Positions 1 to 7,113 of a DNA stretch of 64,000 nucleotides are shown here, piece by piece (within the stretch, counting starts at the first letter, position 1; each line of letters begins with the position of its first letter). The notes below the pieces were generated by a model that saw only the letters and a program-made list of their open reading frames with translations, had not been told where the DNA came from and ran no database searches. This DNA comes from Carboxylicivirga linearis (GTDB taxonomy: Bacteria; Bacteroidota; Bacteroidia; Bacteroidales; Marinilabiliaceae), in NCBI RefSeq assembly GCF_018271995.1, contig NZ_JAGUCO010000019.1:44961-108960 (forward strand). Reading direction: 5' to 3'. The position numbers and the translations under genes were made by a program.

Positions 1-1424
1 TCGAAAGACATGAGCCTGATTTAGTTGAGAATCTCGCAACAATTGTACCGCCATATATTGCTATGAGTAAACTGGTGCATAAAAGATACGGACAGGATAC
101 AAAGATTATCTATATCAGTGCTTGCACGGCAGCTAAAGATGACACAAGGCGTTTTCACGGCACTGACGGAGCAATTGATGTTGTTTTGACCTTTCTTGAG
201 TTGAGAAAATTATTCAAAAAAGAGCGAATCACAGAGAATACAGTTGAATATAGTGAATTTGATCCACCACTAGGACGAAAAGGTGGGTTATTTCCCATTT
301 CACATGGTTTATTTCAGGCAGTTGACATCAATCAAGGCTTATTGGAAGGTAATATTCTTATAACCGAGGGTAGAACCAATTTTTTACAATCCATCAAGGA
401 ATTCAAGGAAGAAAAAGAAATGAATCAGCACCTTGATCTGTTTTATTGTAAAGGGTGTATTATGGGGCCGGGAATGTCGCCGGGTGGAAAGAAATTTACC
501 CGTAGGTCGCAGGTAATTGATTATGTTGATAAAAGAATGAAAGCAATTGATGTGTATCAATGGCGATTAGATATTGAAGAGTTTAAGTCACTGGATTTGA
601 CAAGGTCATTTAAACAGGTTGATTTGCGTTTGTTGCAACCAAAAGAAGAAGAGATTGATAAGGTTTTAGTGGAGATGGGGAAAGGCAAGCGGGAAGATCA
701 GTTGGGGTGTGGAGCTTGTGGTTACCCTACTTGCCGCGAATTTGCTGTTGCTCATCTGCAGGGCTTAACTAATTATGAGCAGTGTTATACATATTCAATC
801 AATTCACTTCGTAGTTATGTGAATAAACTAAATGCTTCAAAAGAAAAATACAAGCAATCGCAGGATGCGCTAATGAAGAGCGAAGAGAAAGCGCGAAATG
901 AAGAGAAAGCTGCGCGCGAGGCTGCAGAAACAACAACTGCCATGCTTAATAAGTTAAGGGCAGGAGTGGTAATGGTTGATACTAATTTAAAAGTAGTGGA
1001 AGCCAATCGGCGTTTTATCGAAATGTTGGGGGATGATGCCAGAGATATTGCAGAATTGATACCCGGACTGAAAGGAGCAGAATTAACCAAGTTGATTGAT
1101 TTTCATAAAGTGTTTACCACCGTTCTCCAATCGGGGCAGGATGTTTTAGACAGAGATGTCACCTATGGTAATTCTATATTAAATGTTTCAGTATTTACCA
1201 TCAAAAAAAATGAGGTTGTCGGAGGTATTATCCGCGATTTGGTAACTCCTGAAGTGAGAAAAGAAGAGGTGATAAAACGTGCCCGCGATGTGATTAAGGA
1301 AAATCTGCAAACGGTTCAGCAAATAGCCTTTTTATTGGGTGAAAGTGCTTCCAAAACCGAAAAAACACTCAATAGTATTATAGAAGCTCAGCAGCTGGGA
1401 GAGGCCAATGAATCAGGAAAATAA
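1..1424 (+). CDS. Sensory [FeFe]-hydrogenase-like protein with Fe-S and PAS domains (5' truncated by window)
   Basis: This is the C-terminal part of a putative H2-sensing (group C, HydS-like) [FeFe]-hydrogenase homologue. The frame is open from base 3, and the residues before the first ATG at 63 (…PPYIAMSKL) still match the hydrogenase fold, so the true start is upstream. Counting from that Met, the second H-cluster motif appears as SACTAAKDD (about 20) and the third as FYCKGCIMGPGMSPGG (127-142). An Fe-S domain with GCGACGYPTC and a distal Cys follows (214-241), then a charged coiled coil (250-295), a PAS domain (295-390) and a C-terminal helix. The PAS output and the altered cluster motifs suggest a sensor rather than a catalyst (inference). 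The 3' end overlaps the phosphatase gene by 17 bases, so the two are translationally coupled. Confidence 0.85.
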   Translation, partial: ERHEPDLVENLATIVPPYIAMSKLVHKRYGQDTKIIYISACTAAKDDTRRFHGTDGAIDVVLTFLELRKLFKKERITENTVEYSEFDPPLGRKGGLFPISHGLFQAVDINQGLLEGNILITEGRTNFLQSIKEFKEEKEMNQHLDLFYCKGCIMGPGMSPGGKKFTRRSQVIDYVDKRMKAIDVYQWRLDIEEFKSLDLTRSFKQVDLRLLQPKEEEIDKVLVEMGKGKREDQLGCGACGYPTCREFAVAHLQGLTNYEQCYTYSINSLRSYVNKLNASKEKYKQSQDALMKSEEKARNEEKAAREAAETTTAMLNKLRAGVVMVDTNLKVVEANRRFIEMLGDDARDIAELIPGLKGAELTKLIDFHKVFTTVLQSGQDVLDRDVTYGNSILNVSVFTIKKNEVVGGIIRDLVTPEVRKEEVIKRARDVIKENLQTVQQIAFLLGESASKTEKTLNSIIEAQQLGEANESGK

Positions 1425-2598
1425 ATTCTACATTGATATTGAATGTCGCCAAAATAACCACATAGGTGAGTTAATCTGTGGCGATGTTTTTCTCTCTAAA
1501 AGAATTAAGGAGGAGGGAAGAACTATTGCTGTGCTTTCCGATGGAATGGGTAGTGGTGTAAAAGCCAATGTATTGGCAACTTTAACAGCATCTATGGCTT
1601 TAAATTTTACGGTTGAGCATCGTGAAGTTCGAAAGACGGCAGAAATTATTATGAATACGCTACCGGTTTGTAGTGTACGCAAAGTAAGCTACAGCACATT
1701 CACCATTATTGACATTGAAGATGATGGCACAACAACCATTGTAGAATACGATAATCCAACTTGTACTATTACCAGAGGAGCAGATTTATACGATCCAAAA
1801 TGGCATTTTATAGAATTGGAAAGTGAGCAAAACAAAGGAAAGAAAATTAGAACCTGTAAGTTTATTGCCCGTCGTGAAGACCGTATTTTCTTTTGGTCAG
1901 ATGGCATTATGCAATCAGGCATGGGTACTAAAGCTTTTCCGTTTGGCTGGGGTGAAGAAGGTATGTGCGATTATGTAAAGAGTTTAGTGCGATACACTCC
2001 CTTCGCATCATCAGGGAAATTGGCTCAAAAGGTTCTAAATATTGCTTTAATGCATGATGGAGACAAGCCAAAGGATGATTCTTCATGTGGAGTAATTTAT
2101 TTTCGGGAGCCGCGCAAGTTATTATTGGTTACCGGACCTCCATTTGAAGATAGTAAGGATTTTGATTTTGCATTAAAGGTTCAACATTTTAAAGGTAAGA
2201 AGATAATTGCCGGAGGTACTACAGCCGAAGTTATCTCCAGAGAGCTGGCCTTAAAATTTGATGCTGGTCTGGAATCTGACGATCCGGATTTACCACCCAT
2301 CTCATTTATGCAGGAAATAAATCTGGTTACCGAAGGTATTCTTACTTTGGGTAAAGTAGCTCGTTTACTTGAAAAATACAATATGGATTCGAGATTGGGG
2401 AAAGGTCCGGCTGATCAGATCATTAAAATGCTGTTCGAGAGCGATAAAATTCATATTATTAATGGAACAAGGATAAATGTTGCGCATCAGGATCCGAATT
2501 TGCCGGTGGAACTGGAAATTCGCAGAACGGTGGTTAAACGCATTGTTCGTTTATTGGAAGAAAAATTCCTTAAAGAAGTGGATGTTGAGTATATGTAG
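1408..2598 (+). CDS. SpoIIE/PP2C-family serine phosphatase
   Basis: This is a 396-residue cytoplasmic phosphatase of the SpoIIE (PP2C-like, metal-dependent) family. An N-terminal motif reads ICGDVF, the metal-binding VLSDGMGSG lies near residue 45, FWSDGIMQSG near 160, and KPKDDSSCGVIYF (about 215-227) supplies the late acidic metal ligands. The last 160 residues form an extra domain of unknown role. It overlaps the sensory hydrogenase gene by 17 bases, so it is probably the output enzyme of that sensor, removing phosphate from a Ser/Thr target in a partner-switch-like pathway. The target is not evident. Two GHKL ATPases that could act as opposing kinases lie downstream. The family call is strong; the role in H2 signalling is inferred from position. 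Confidence 0.85.
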   Translation: MNQENKFYIDIECRQNNHIGELICGDVFLSKRIKEEGRTIAVLSDGMGSGVKANVLATLTASMALNFTVEHREVRKTAEIIMNTLPVCSVRKVSYSTFTIIDIEDDGTTTIVEYDNPTCTITRGADLYDPKWHFIELESEQNKGKKIRTCKFIARREDRIFFWSDGIMQSGMGTKAFPFGWGEEGMCDYVKSLVRYTPFASSGKLAQKVLNIALMHDGDKPKDDSSCGVIYFREPRKLLLVTGPPFEDSKDFDFALKVQHFKGKKIIAGGTTAEVISRELALKFDAGLESDDPDLPPISFMQEINLVTEGILTLGKVARLLEKYNMDSRLGKGPADQIIKMLFESDKIHIINGTRINVAHQDPNLPVELEIRRTVVKRIVRLLEEKFLKEVDVEYM

Positions 2599-2850
2599 TT
2601 GATATAAATCATAGATGCATAATTGTATTAAATCAATATTATTGAGCTGTCTATGCATATATTTTATAAGCGATTAAGGCTGTTGTAATAATGTATTAAT
2701 AAATGTTAATTTAGATTTGATATGTATTACATAAAATCAAGATCTTCCCTTTTTTTTTTCATATTATTAGTCTTCATTTGTTAAAGAATCAGGAATTTTT
2801 TCTTTAATCAATTTGGTTATTTCTGAATGTAATTTAACAGGTAATCAAGA

Positions 2851-3195
2851 ATGAAAATAAAAGAGATAGCAGAAATTATAGACGCCAAAATAGTCTGTGG
2901 CGAAAGCGACATTGACAAAGAGATATGTTGTGGTTTTGCCAGTGATCTGATGAGCGATGTTTTAACCCTCGATTCAGAGCAGCTGGTTTTGATTACCGGT
3001 TTAGCCAATATGCAAGTAATCAGAACTGCAGAAATGGCTGATGTGAACTGCATTGTTTTTGTGCGCGATAAGCATGTGACTGAGCAAATGATTGAGGTTG
3101 CCAAAGAAAATGATATGGTTCTGGTAGAGTGTAAGTATTCGATGTTTAATGCAATAGGAAAATTGTTCCAGGCTGGATTAAATCCAGTGTACTGA
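2851..3195 (+). CDS. DRTGG-domain protein (first copy)
   Basis: This is a small 114-residue soluble protein made of one DRTGG domain, a fold also found in phosphotransacetylase-like and CBS-associated regulatory proteins and thought to sense ligands. It has the family pattern of an N-terminal KIKEIAEIIDAKIVCGE segment, then CGFASDLMSDVL, then a hydrophobic VLITGLANMQVIRTAEM core. A second copy lies at 4997-5332, either side of the GHKL ATPase and the second hydrogenase-like protein. It is the first gene after a 252-bp gap and has six bases before the next gene, so it probably begins a second transcription unit. No biochemical function can be read from the sequence. Confidence 0.75.
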   Translation: MKIKEIAEIIDAKIVCGESDIDKEICCGFASDLMSDVLTLDSEQLVLITGLANMQVIRTAEMADVNCIVFVRDKHVTEQMIEVAKENDMVLVECKYSMFNAIGKLFQAGLNPVY

Positions 3196-3201
3196 TAAGG
3201 T

Positions 3202-3618
3202 ATGGATTTTAACTACGAAGTGGAAGGCGGGAATTTCGCAAAGGCAGGTTATGCAGCAAGTAATGTTAAAAAGGTGCTGAAGCAGCTGAATGTGGATCCC
3301 AAGGTAATAAAACGCGTGGTAGTAGCCTTGTACGAAGGTGAAGTTAATGTAGTGGCCCATGCTTATAAAGGTAATATCAGGGTAGATATTGACACCGAAC
3401 GAATTATTATTGAAATAAAAGATGAAGGTCCCGGAATACCTGATATTGATTTAGCGATGCAGGTTGGTTATTCAACAGCATCAGCTATGGTGAGAGAAAT
3501 GGGATTTGGTGCCGGAATGGGACTTCCTAATATGAAACGAAACGCTGACTCTTTAAATATTTCAAGTACAGTAGGCAAAGGTACAGTGGTGGAATTAACC
3601 ACTTATTTGCAGAAATAA
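3202..3618 (+). CDS. GHKL ATP-binding protein, RsbW/anti-sigma kinase-like
   Basis: This 138-residue protein consists of a single HATPase_c domain, like the anti-sigma factor and serine kinase RsbW/SpoIIAB. An N-box-like helix YEGEVNVVAHAYKG is near 48, the G1 box DEGPGIPD near 75, and the G2 region GAGMGLPNMKR near 105. It has no dimerisation/phosphoacceptor helix and no sensor domain, so it is not a classical histidine kinase. Together with the SpoIIE phosphatase it makes a kinase/phosphatase pair typical of partner switching, yet no STAS-domain antagonist is present in the window. It sits 6 bases after the DRTGG gene and 9 before the next gene. Confidence 0.8.
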   Translation: MDFNYEVEGGNFAKAGYAASNVKKVLKQLNVDPKVIKRVVVALYEGEVNVVAHAYKGNIRVDIDTERIIIEIKDEGPGIPDIDLAMQVGYSTASAMVREMGFGAGMGLPNMKRNADSLNISSTVGKGTVVELTTYLQK

Positions 3619-3627
3619 AACAATGGT

Positions 3628-5010
3628 ATGAGCGAACAACAGTTTTATCATGCTTTAAAAGTCGATAAAGACAAGTGCTTTGGATGCGTTCATTGTATGA
3701 ATGAATGTCCAACAGATGCAATCCGCATAAGGGATGGTGTGGCTACTATTCGAAAGGATTGGTGCATTGATTGTGGCGAATGTATGAAGGCGTGCCCGGT
3801 AGATGCTATCTATGTAGAGCAGGATGACTTTGATGATATCTTCAATTATAAATTTAGGGTAGCTATATTACCTTCAGTTTTTATTGGGCAGTTTTCAAAA
3901 CAGATAAACGTTGAAGAAATAATAGAAGTGTTGCATGGTTTAGGTTTTACACATATCATTCCGGCCGAGGCAACCGTTGATGTCATTAATCAGGCTATGT
4001 TGGAAGCCTATGATTCAGAAGTAGAAAAACCTTTGATTACGACTTTTTGTCCATCTATCGTTCGGTTGATACAAATAAGATTTCCCGGATTGGTGAACAA
4101 TATTCTTCCCATATCGCCACCCATTGATAGCACGGCTACCTATTATCGTAAAAGACTAATTGATGAAGGAAAAAATCCGGATGAGATTGGAATATTTTAT
4201 GTAACACCATGCGCATCTAAAATTGCAACGGTAAAGTCACCTGAAGGTCAGGATAATTCATCGGTTGATGGTGTAATTAATATGGATTTTCTTTACAATA
4301 AAGTATTCCATATTTTAAATAACCGAAATAAAGACATTAAGGATAATGATAACTATAACCTTGAATTTATTAGCCCCAAAGCATTAAAATGGAGCTTGAC
4401 GGAAGGAGAATCGACCAATATGAAAGGGAGATGTCTGGCTATCGACGAAATTCATAATGTTATCAAGTTTCTTAATAAAGTAGAGAACGATGAAATAATC
4501 AATGTTGATTTTTTGGAATTACGAGCTTGCGATCAGAGTTGTGCTGGAGGAGTTTTGCTTAGTGAAAACCGATTTCTTACGGTGGAACGGATGAAAAAGC
4601 GTGCAGAACATTTGGAAGAATTGCAGCTTGTGCCCAATGAAATAAGTTTTGATCATCAGCAATTTATCAAAGAAAAGTTGACTATTAATTCCATTAAGCC
4701 GCGATCGATGATGGGGCTGGATAATGATATGGCTACCGCTATTAAAAAAATGGAGCGTGTTCGTCGTATCATGTGCTTTTTGCCGGGTATTGACTGTGGA
4801 GCTTGTGGTTCGCCTAGTTGCGAGGGCTTGGCACGCGATATTGTGCTAAAAGATGCCAACCTATCAAACTGTGTGTTTATGCAACGCATGATGGAAAAAA
4901 GTAAGAAGCTCGATCCACAGCATTCGATCCGTATTATCGAAAAGACATGGGGCAAAGACCGACTGGATAAGGATTGTTATAAAAAAGGAGCAAAAAATGA
5001 AGGTATCTGA
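3628..5010 (+). CDS. [FeFe]-hydrogenase-like Fe-S protein with ferredoxin and Fe-S (Fes) domains
   Basis: This 460-residue protein begins with two [4Fe-4S] ferredoxin motifs (CFGCVHCMNECP and CIDCGECMKACP, residues 17-55). A hydrogenase large-subunit-like domain follows, in which the H-cluster motifs are degenerate but keep cysteines (TTFCPS, TPCASK, RACDQSCAGG). It ends with a Fes-type motif (DCGACGSPSC) with a distal Cys. The catalytic motifs of true hydrogenases (TSCCPGW, MPCxxK, MACPGGC) are altered, so this is likely a regulatory or electron-transfer member (group C/D type) working with the upstream sensor. It overlaps the next gene by 14 bases. The architecture call is firm; the lack of H2 turnover is an inference. 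Confidence 0.85.
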   Translation: MSEQQFYHALKVDKDKCFGCVHCMNECPTDAIRIRDGVATIRKDWCIDCGECMKACPVDAIYVEQDDFDDIFNYKFRVAILPSVFIGQFSKQINVEEIIEVLHGLGFTHIIPAEATVDVINQAMLEAYDSEVEKPLITTFCPSIVRLIQIRFPGLVNNILPISPPIDSTATYYRKRLIDEGKNPDEIGIFYVTPCASKIATVKSPEGQDNSSVDGVINMDFLYNKVFHILNNRNKDIKDNDNYNLEFISPKALKWSLTEGESTNMKGRCLAIDEIHNVIKFLNKVENDEIINVDFLELRACDQSCAGGVLLSENRFLTVERMKKRAEHLEELQLVPNEISFDHQQFIKEKLTINSIKPRSMMGLDNDMATAIKKMERVRRIMCFLPGIDCGACGSPSCEGLARDIVLKDANLSNCVFMQRMMEKSKKLDPQHSIRIIEKTWGKDRLDKDCYKKGAKNEGI

Positions 5011-5332
5011 TATAATCAAAAAATTGAATTTAAAAGTAATCGCCGGAGAGGAAGGCTTAAATAACGAGGTCACAGGAGGCTATACTTCAGACTTGTTAAG
5101 TGATGTGATGGGGAATGCCGATGAAGGTCAGGTATGGATTACTTTACAAACACACCGAAATGTAATGGCTGTGGCATCGTTGAAAGAGGTAGCAGCCGTA
5201 ATTATTGTAAAGGGTTTGGAGGCTGAAGAGAGTACCATCAGTCAAAGTAACGATGAAGGCATTCCGCTGTTAAGTTCTGATCTTGAAACGTTCGAGTTAT
5301 CAGGACAGCTATATCAGATATTACACGAGTAA
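4997..5332 (+). CDS. DRTGG-domain protein (second copy)
   Basis: This 111-residue protein is a paralogue of the one at 2851-3195. Both have an N-terminal K-I/V-x-[DE]-I-I/A segment, an internal G-x-x-S/T-D-L-[LM]-S-D-V motif (GGYTSDLLSDVM here), and a hydrophobic core with a conserved asparagine. The start overlaps the preceding Fe-S protein by 14 bases, and the next gene begins 2 bases after its stop, so it is tightly embedded in the operon. DRTGG domains are generally taken as regulatory ligand-binding modules. Having two in one hydrogenase signalling cluster suggests they serve as partners or effectors of the phosphatase/ATPase pair, which is speculative. Confidence 0.75.
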   Translation: MKVSDIIKKLNLKVIAGEEGLNNEVTGGYTSDLLSDVMGNADEGQVWITLQTHRNVMAVASLKEVAAVIIVKGLEAEESTISQSNDEGIPLLSSDLETFELSGQLYQILHE

Positions 5333-5333
5333 T

Positions 5334-6077
5334 ATGAAACTGTTCAAAGCCGATCTGCATATTCATACGGTTTTGTCTCCTTGTGGAAGTCTGGAGATGA
5401 GTCCAAAGGTGATTGTGGAAAGTGCTTTGAGTAAAGGCATTGATATCATTGGTATAACAGATCATAACTCTACATTACAATGTACAGAAGTGGTGAGGTT
5501 AGCCAATAAAAATGGTCTGGCAGTGCTTTGTGGAGCAGAAGTTACTACAAAAGAAGAGGTGCATTGCCTAACGTTCTTTGAAAATTTTGAAAAACTTGAA
5601 ACCTTTCAACATTATTTAGATCAATTTCTGCCGAATATTCCTAATGATACTGAGATGTTTGGCCATCAGGTATGGGTGGACGAGGATGAAAATATTTTGG
5701 GTGAAGAAAAGCGCTTGTTGATTAGTGCCATCGATCAGAGCATTGATGAGGTAGAAGCGAAAGTAAGAAGCCTTGATGGATTATTTATACCGGCTCATGT
5801 TGATAGGGGACGTTTCAGTCTTTATAGTCAATTGGGATTTATGCCATTTGATTTAAAACCTGATGCCGTAGGTATGACTTATAGAGCTGAAGTGGATAAG
5901 ATGATTGATTTGCATCCTGAACTAAAAGAGCTAACTATTCTTCGTTCATCTGATGCACATTTCCCGAATGCGATTGGTGAACATTACACTGTTTTTGAAC
6001 TGGAAGAAGGTTCTTTTCAGGAAGTGAGAATGGCTCTTCATCAGAAGAATAATAGAAAAGTAATAGAGTTGGTATGA
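5334..6077 (+). CDS. PHP-domain phosphoesterase
   Basis: This is a metal-dependent phosphoesterase of the PHP family, about 247 residues from the chosen start. The N-terminal ADLHIHTVLSPCGS gives the HxH metal motif, GITDHNS supplies a further DH pair, GAEVTT the conserved Glu, PAHVDRG a His, and SSDAHFPN the late DAH motif. An upstream in-frame ATG at 5283 would extend 17 residues into the DRTGG gene. I prefer the ATG at 5334 because the domain begins at once and it lies 2 bases after the previous stop. Homologues recur in sensory hydrogenase gene clusters. The substrate is unknown; a nucleotide or phospho-signal is possible. It overlaps the next gene by 4 bases (ATGA). Confidence 0.8.
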   Translation: MKLFKADLHIHTVLSPCGSLEMSPKVIVESALSKGIDIIGITDHNSTLQCTEVVRLANKNGLAVLCGAEVTTKEEVHCLTFFENFEKLETFQHYLDQFLPNIPNDTEMFGHQVWVDEDENILGEEKRLLISAIDQSIDEVEAKVRSLDGLFIPAHVDRGRFSLYSQLGFMPFDLKPDAVGMTYRAEVDKMIDLHPELKELTILRSSDAHFPNAIGEHYTVFELEEGSFQEVRMALHQKNNRKVIELV

Positions 6078-6616
6078 GAGATTTATCAATGCATATCACT
6101 GATATTGTTCAGAACTCAGTTAGAGCGCAAGCCAAATTGGTTCAGCTAACCATTGAAGAGAAAGAGGATTGGCTCATTTTTACTTTTGAGGATGATGGAA
6201 CCGGAATGGATGAAGAAACGGTTAAAAAGGTTACAGATCCTTTTTTTACCTCACGAACAACTCGGAAAGTTGGGCTTGGATTACCCTTATTCAAGCAAAA
6301 TGCCGAAATGACCGGAGGTTCTTTAGTTATCTTTTCAGAGCTGGGCAAAGGAACAGAAGTAAAGGTTGTGATGGGATTAAATCATATCGATCGTCCGCCC
6401 ATGGGAGATTTACCTTCTACAGTGGCTATGATCATAACAGGCAATCCGGATGTGGATATGGTATTTAAATATATTAAAAGTGATAGTGAATTTTCTCTCG
6501 ATAGCAGAGAAGTAAAAGAGGCGTTGGATGGTATGGATATCAGGATGCCACAGGTAACAAGTTTTTTAAAAGAAATGATTGATGAAAATTTAAAAGAGAT
6601 AAAAGTAAACTTATAA
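6074..6616 (+). CDS. GHKL ATPase (histidine-kinase-type ATP-binding domain) with C-terminal extension
   Basis: This is a 180-residue cytoplasmic protein. An HATPase_c domain comes first (MHITDIVQNSVRA N-box, FEDDGTGMDEE G1 box, SRTTRKVGLGLPLF G2 region), followed by about 70 residues with no recognised domain. No phosphoacceptor His helix or sensor region precedes it, so it cannot be an ordinary histidine kinase by itself. It may work with the PAS-containing sensor as a split kinase, or act as a second RsbW-like kinase. It shares an ATGA overlap with the PHP gene and is the last gene of the signalling cluster before a 77-bp gap and the catalytic hydrogenase operon. Confidence 0.78.
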   Translation: MRDLSMHITDIVQNSVRAQAKLVQLTIEEKEDWLIFTFEDDGTGMDEETVKKVTDPFFTSRTTRKVGLGLPLFKQNAEMTGGSLVIFSELGKGTEVKVVMGLNHIDRPPMGDLPSTVAMIITGNPDVDMVFKYIKSDSEFSLDSREVKEALDGMDIRMPQVTSFLKEMIDENLKEIKVNL

Positions 6617-6693
6617 AGTGTATTCTGTAGCTAATGAGCTATTTAAATACATGTCAGCTAAACAAAAATGTGTAATAATAATATCCAGTTGCT

Positions 6694-7101
6694 ATGACTA
6701 AAGTGAAATCCCTTGCCGATCTTCGAAAAATGAAGGAGGAGATGGCAAACAAAGTCCAGCTAAGAGAAAAAGGCGATCATCCTGATCAACTTGTTCAGGT
6801 AAAAGTGTCGATGGCCACCTGTGGAATTGCATCAGGAGCCAAAGAAGTGATGAACCATCTGATTGACCAATTGGATCAACAGGCTATTGAAGCAGTGGTT
6901 ACCCAAACCGGATGCATGGGCTATTGCTATGCCGAGCCTACTATTGAAGTAACATTGCCTAACTCCAGTCCGGTTGTTTTTGGTTATGTTGATACCAAAA
7001 AAGCCAGTGAAATAATCTCAAGATACATAATCAGAGGTGAACTGGTGGACGGTATCATACCCGTAAATTACGAGACAGTTAACGAAAAAAAGAAAGACTA
7101 G
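6694..7101 (+). CDS. hndB: HndB-like [2Fe-2S] thioredoxin-fold subunit of NAD(P)-linked hydrogenase
   Basis: This 135-residue subunit resembles HndB of NADP-reducing hydrogenases and the [2Fe-2S] thioredoxin-like domain family. It carries ATCGIASGAKEV near residue 42 and TGCMGYCYAEP near 75, the usual cysteine arrangement of HndB. The first 35 residues are a charged helical leader. In this family it is an accessory electron-transfer subunit of the cytoplasmic hydrogenase complex. It lies 12 bases upstream of the flavoprotein subunit and starts the hydrogenase operon hndB-hydB-hydA-hydC. Confidence in the family is good, but the exact redox role of HndB is not well defined. Confidence 0.85.
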   Translation: MTKVKSLADLRKMKEEMANKVQLREKGDHPDQLVQVKVSMATCGIASGAKEVMNHLIDQLDQQAIEAVVTQTGCMGYCYAEPTIEVTLPNSSPVVFGYVDTKKASEIISRYIIRGELVDGIIPVNYETVNEKKKD

Positions 7102-7113
7102 GATTAATACGTT

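Noticed and set aside
815..1090. Open frame of 91 residues on the minus strand inside the sensory hydrogenase gene
   Set aside because: It lies opposite a well-supported domain-bearing gene. Its Ser/Ala/Phe-rich translation is the usual shadow of an acidic coiled coil.
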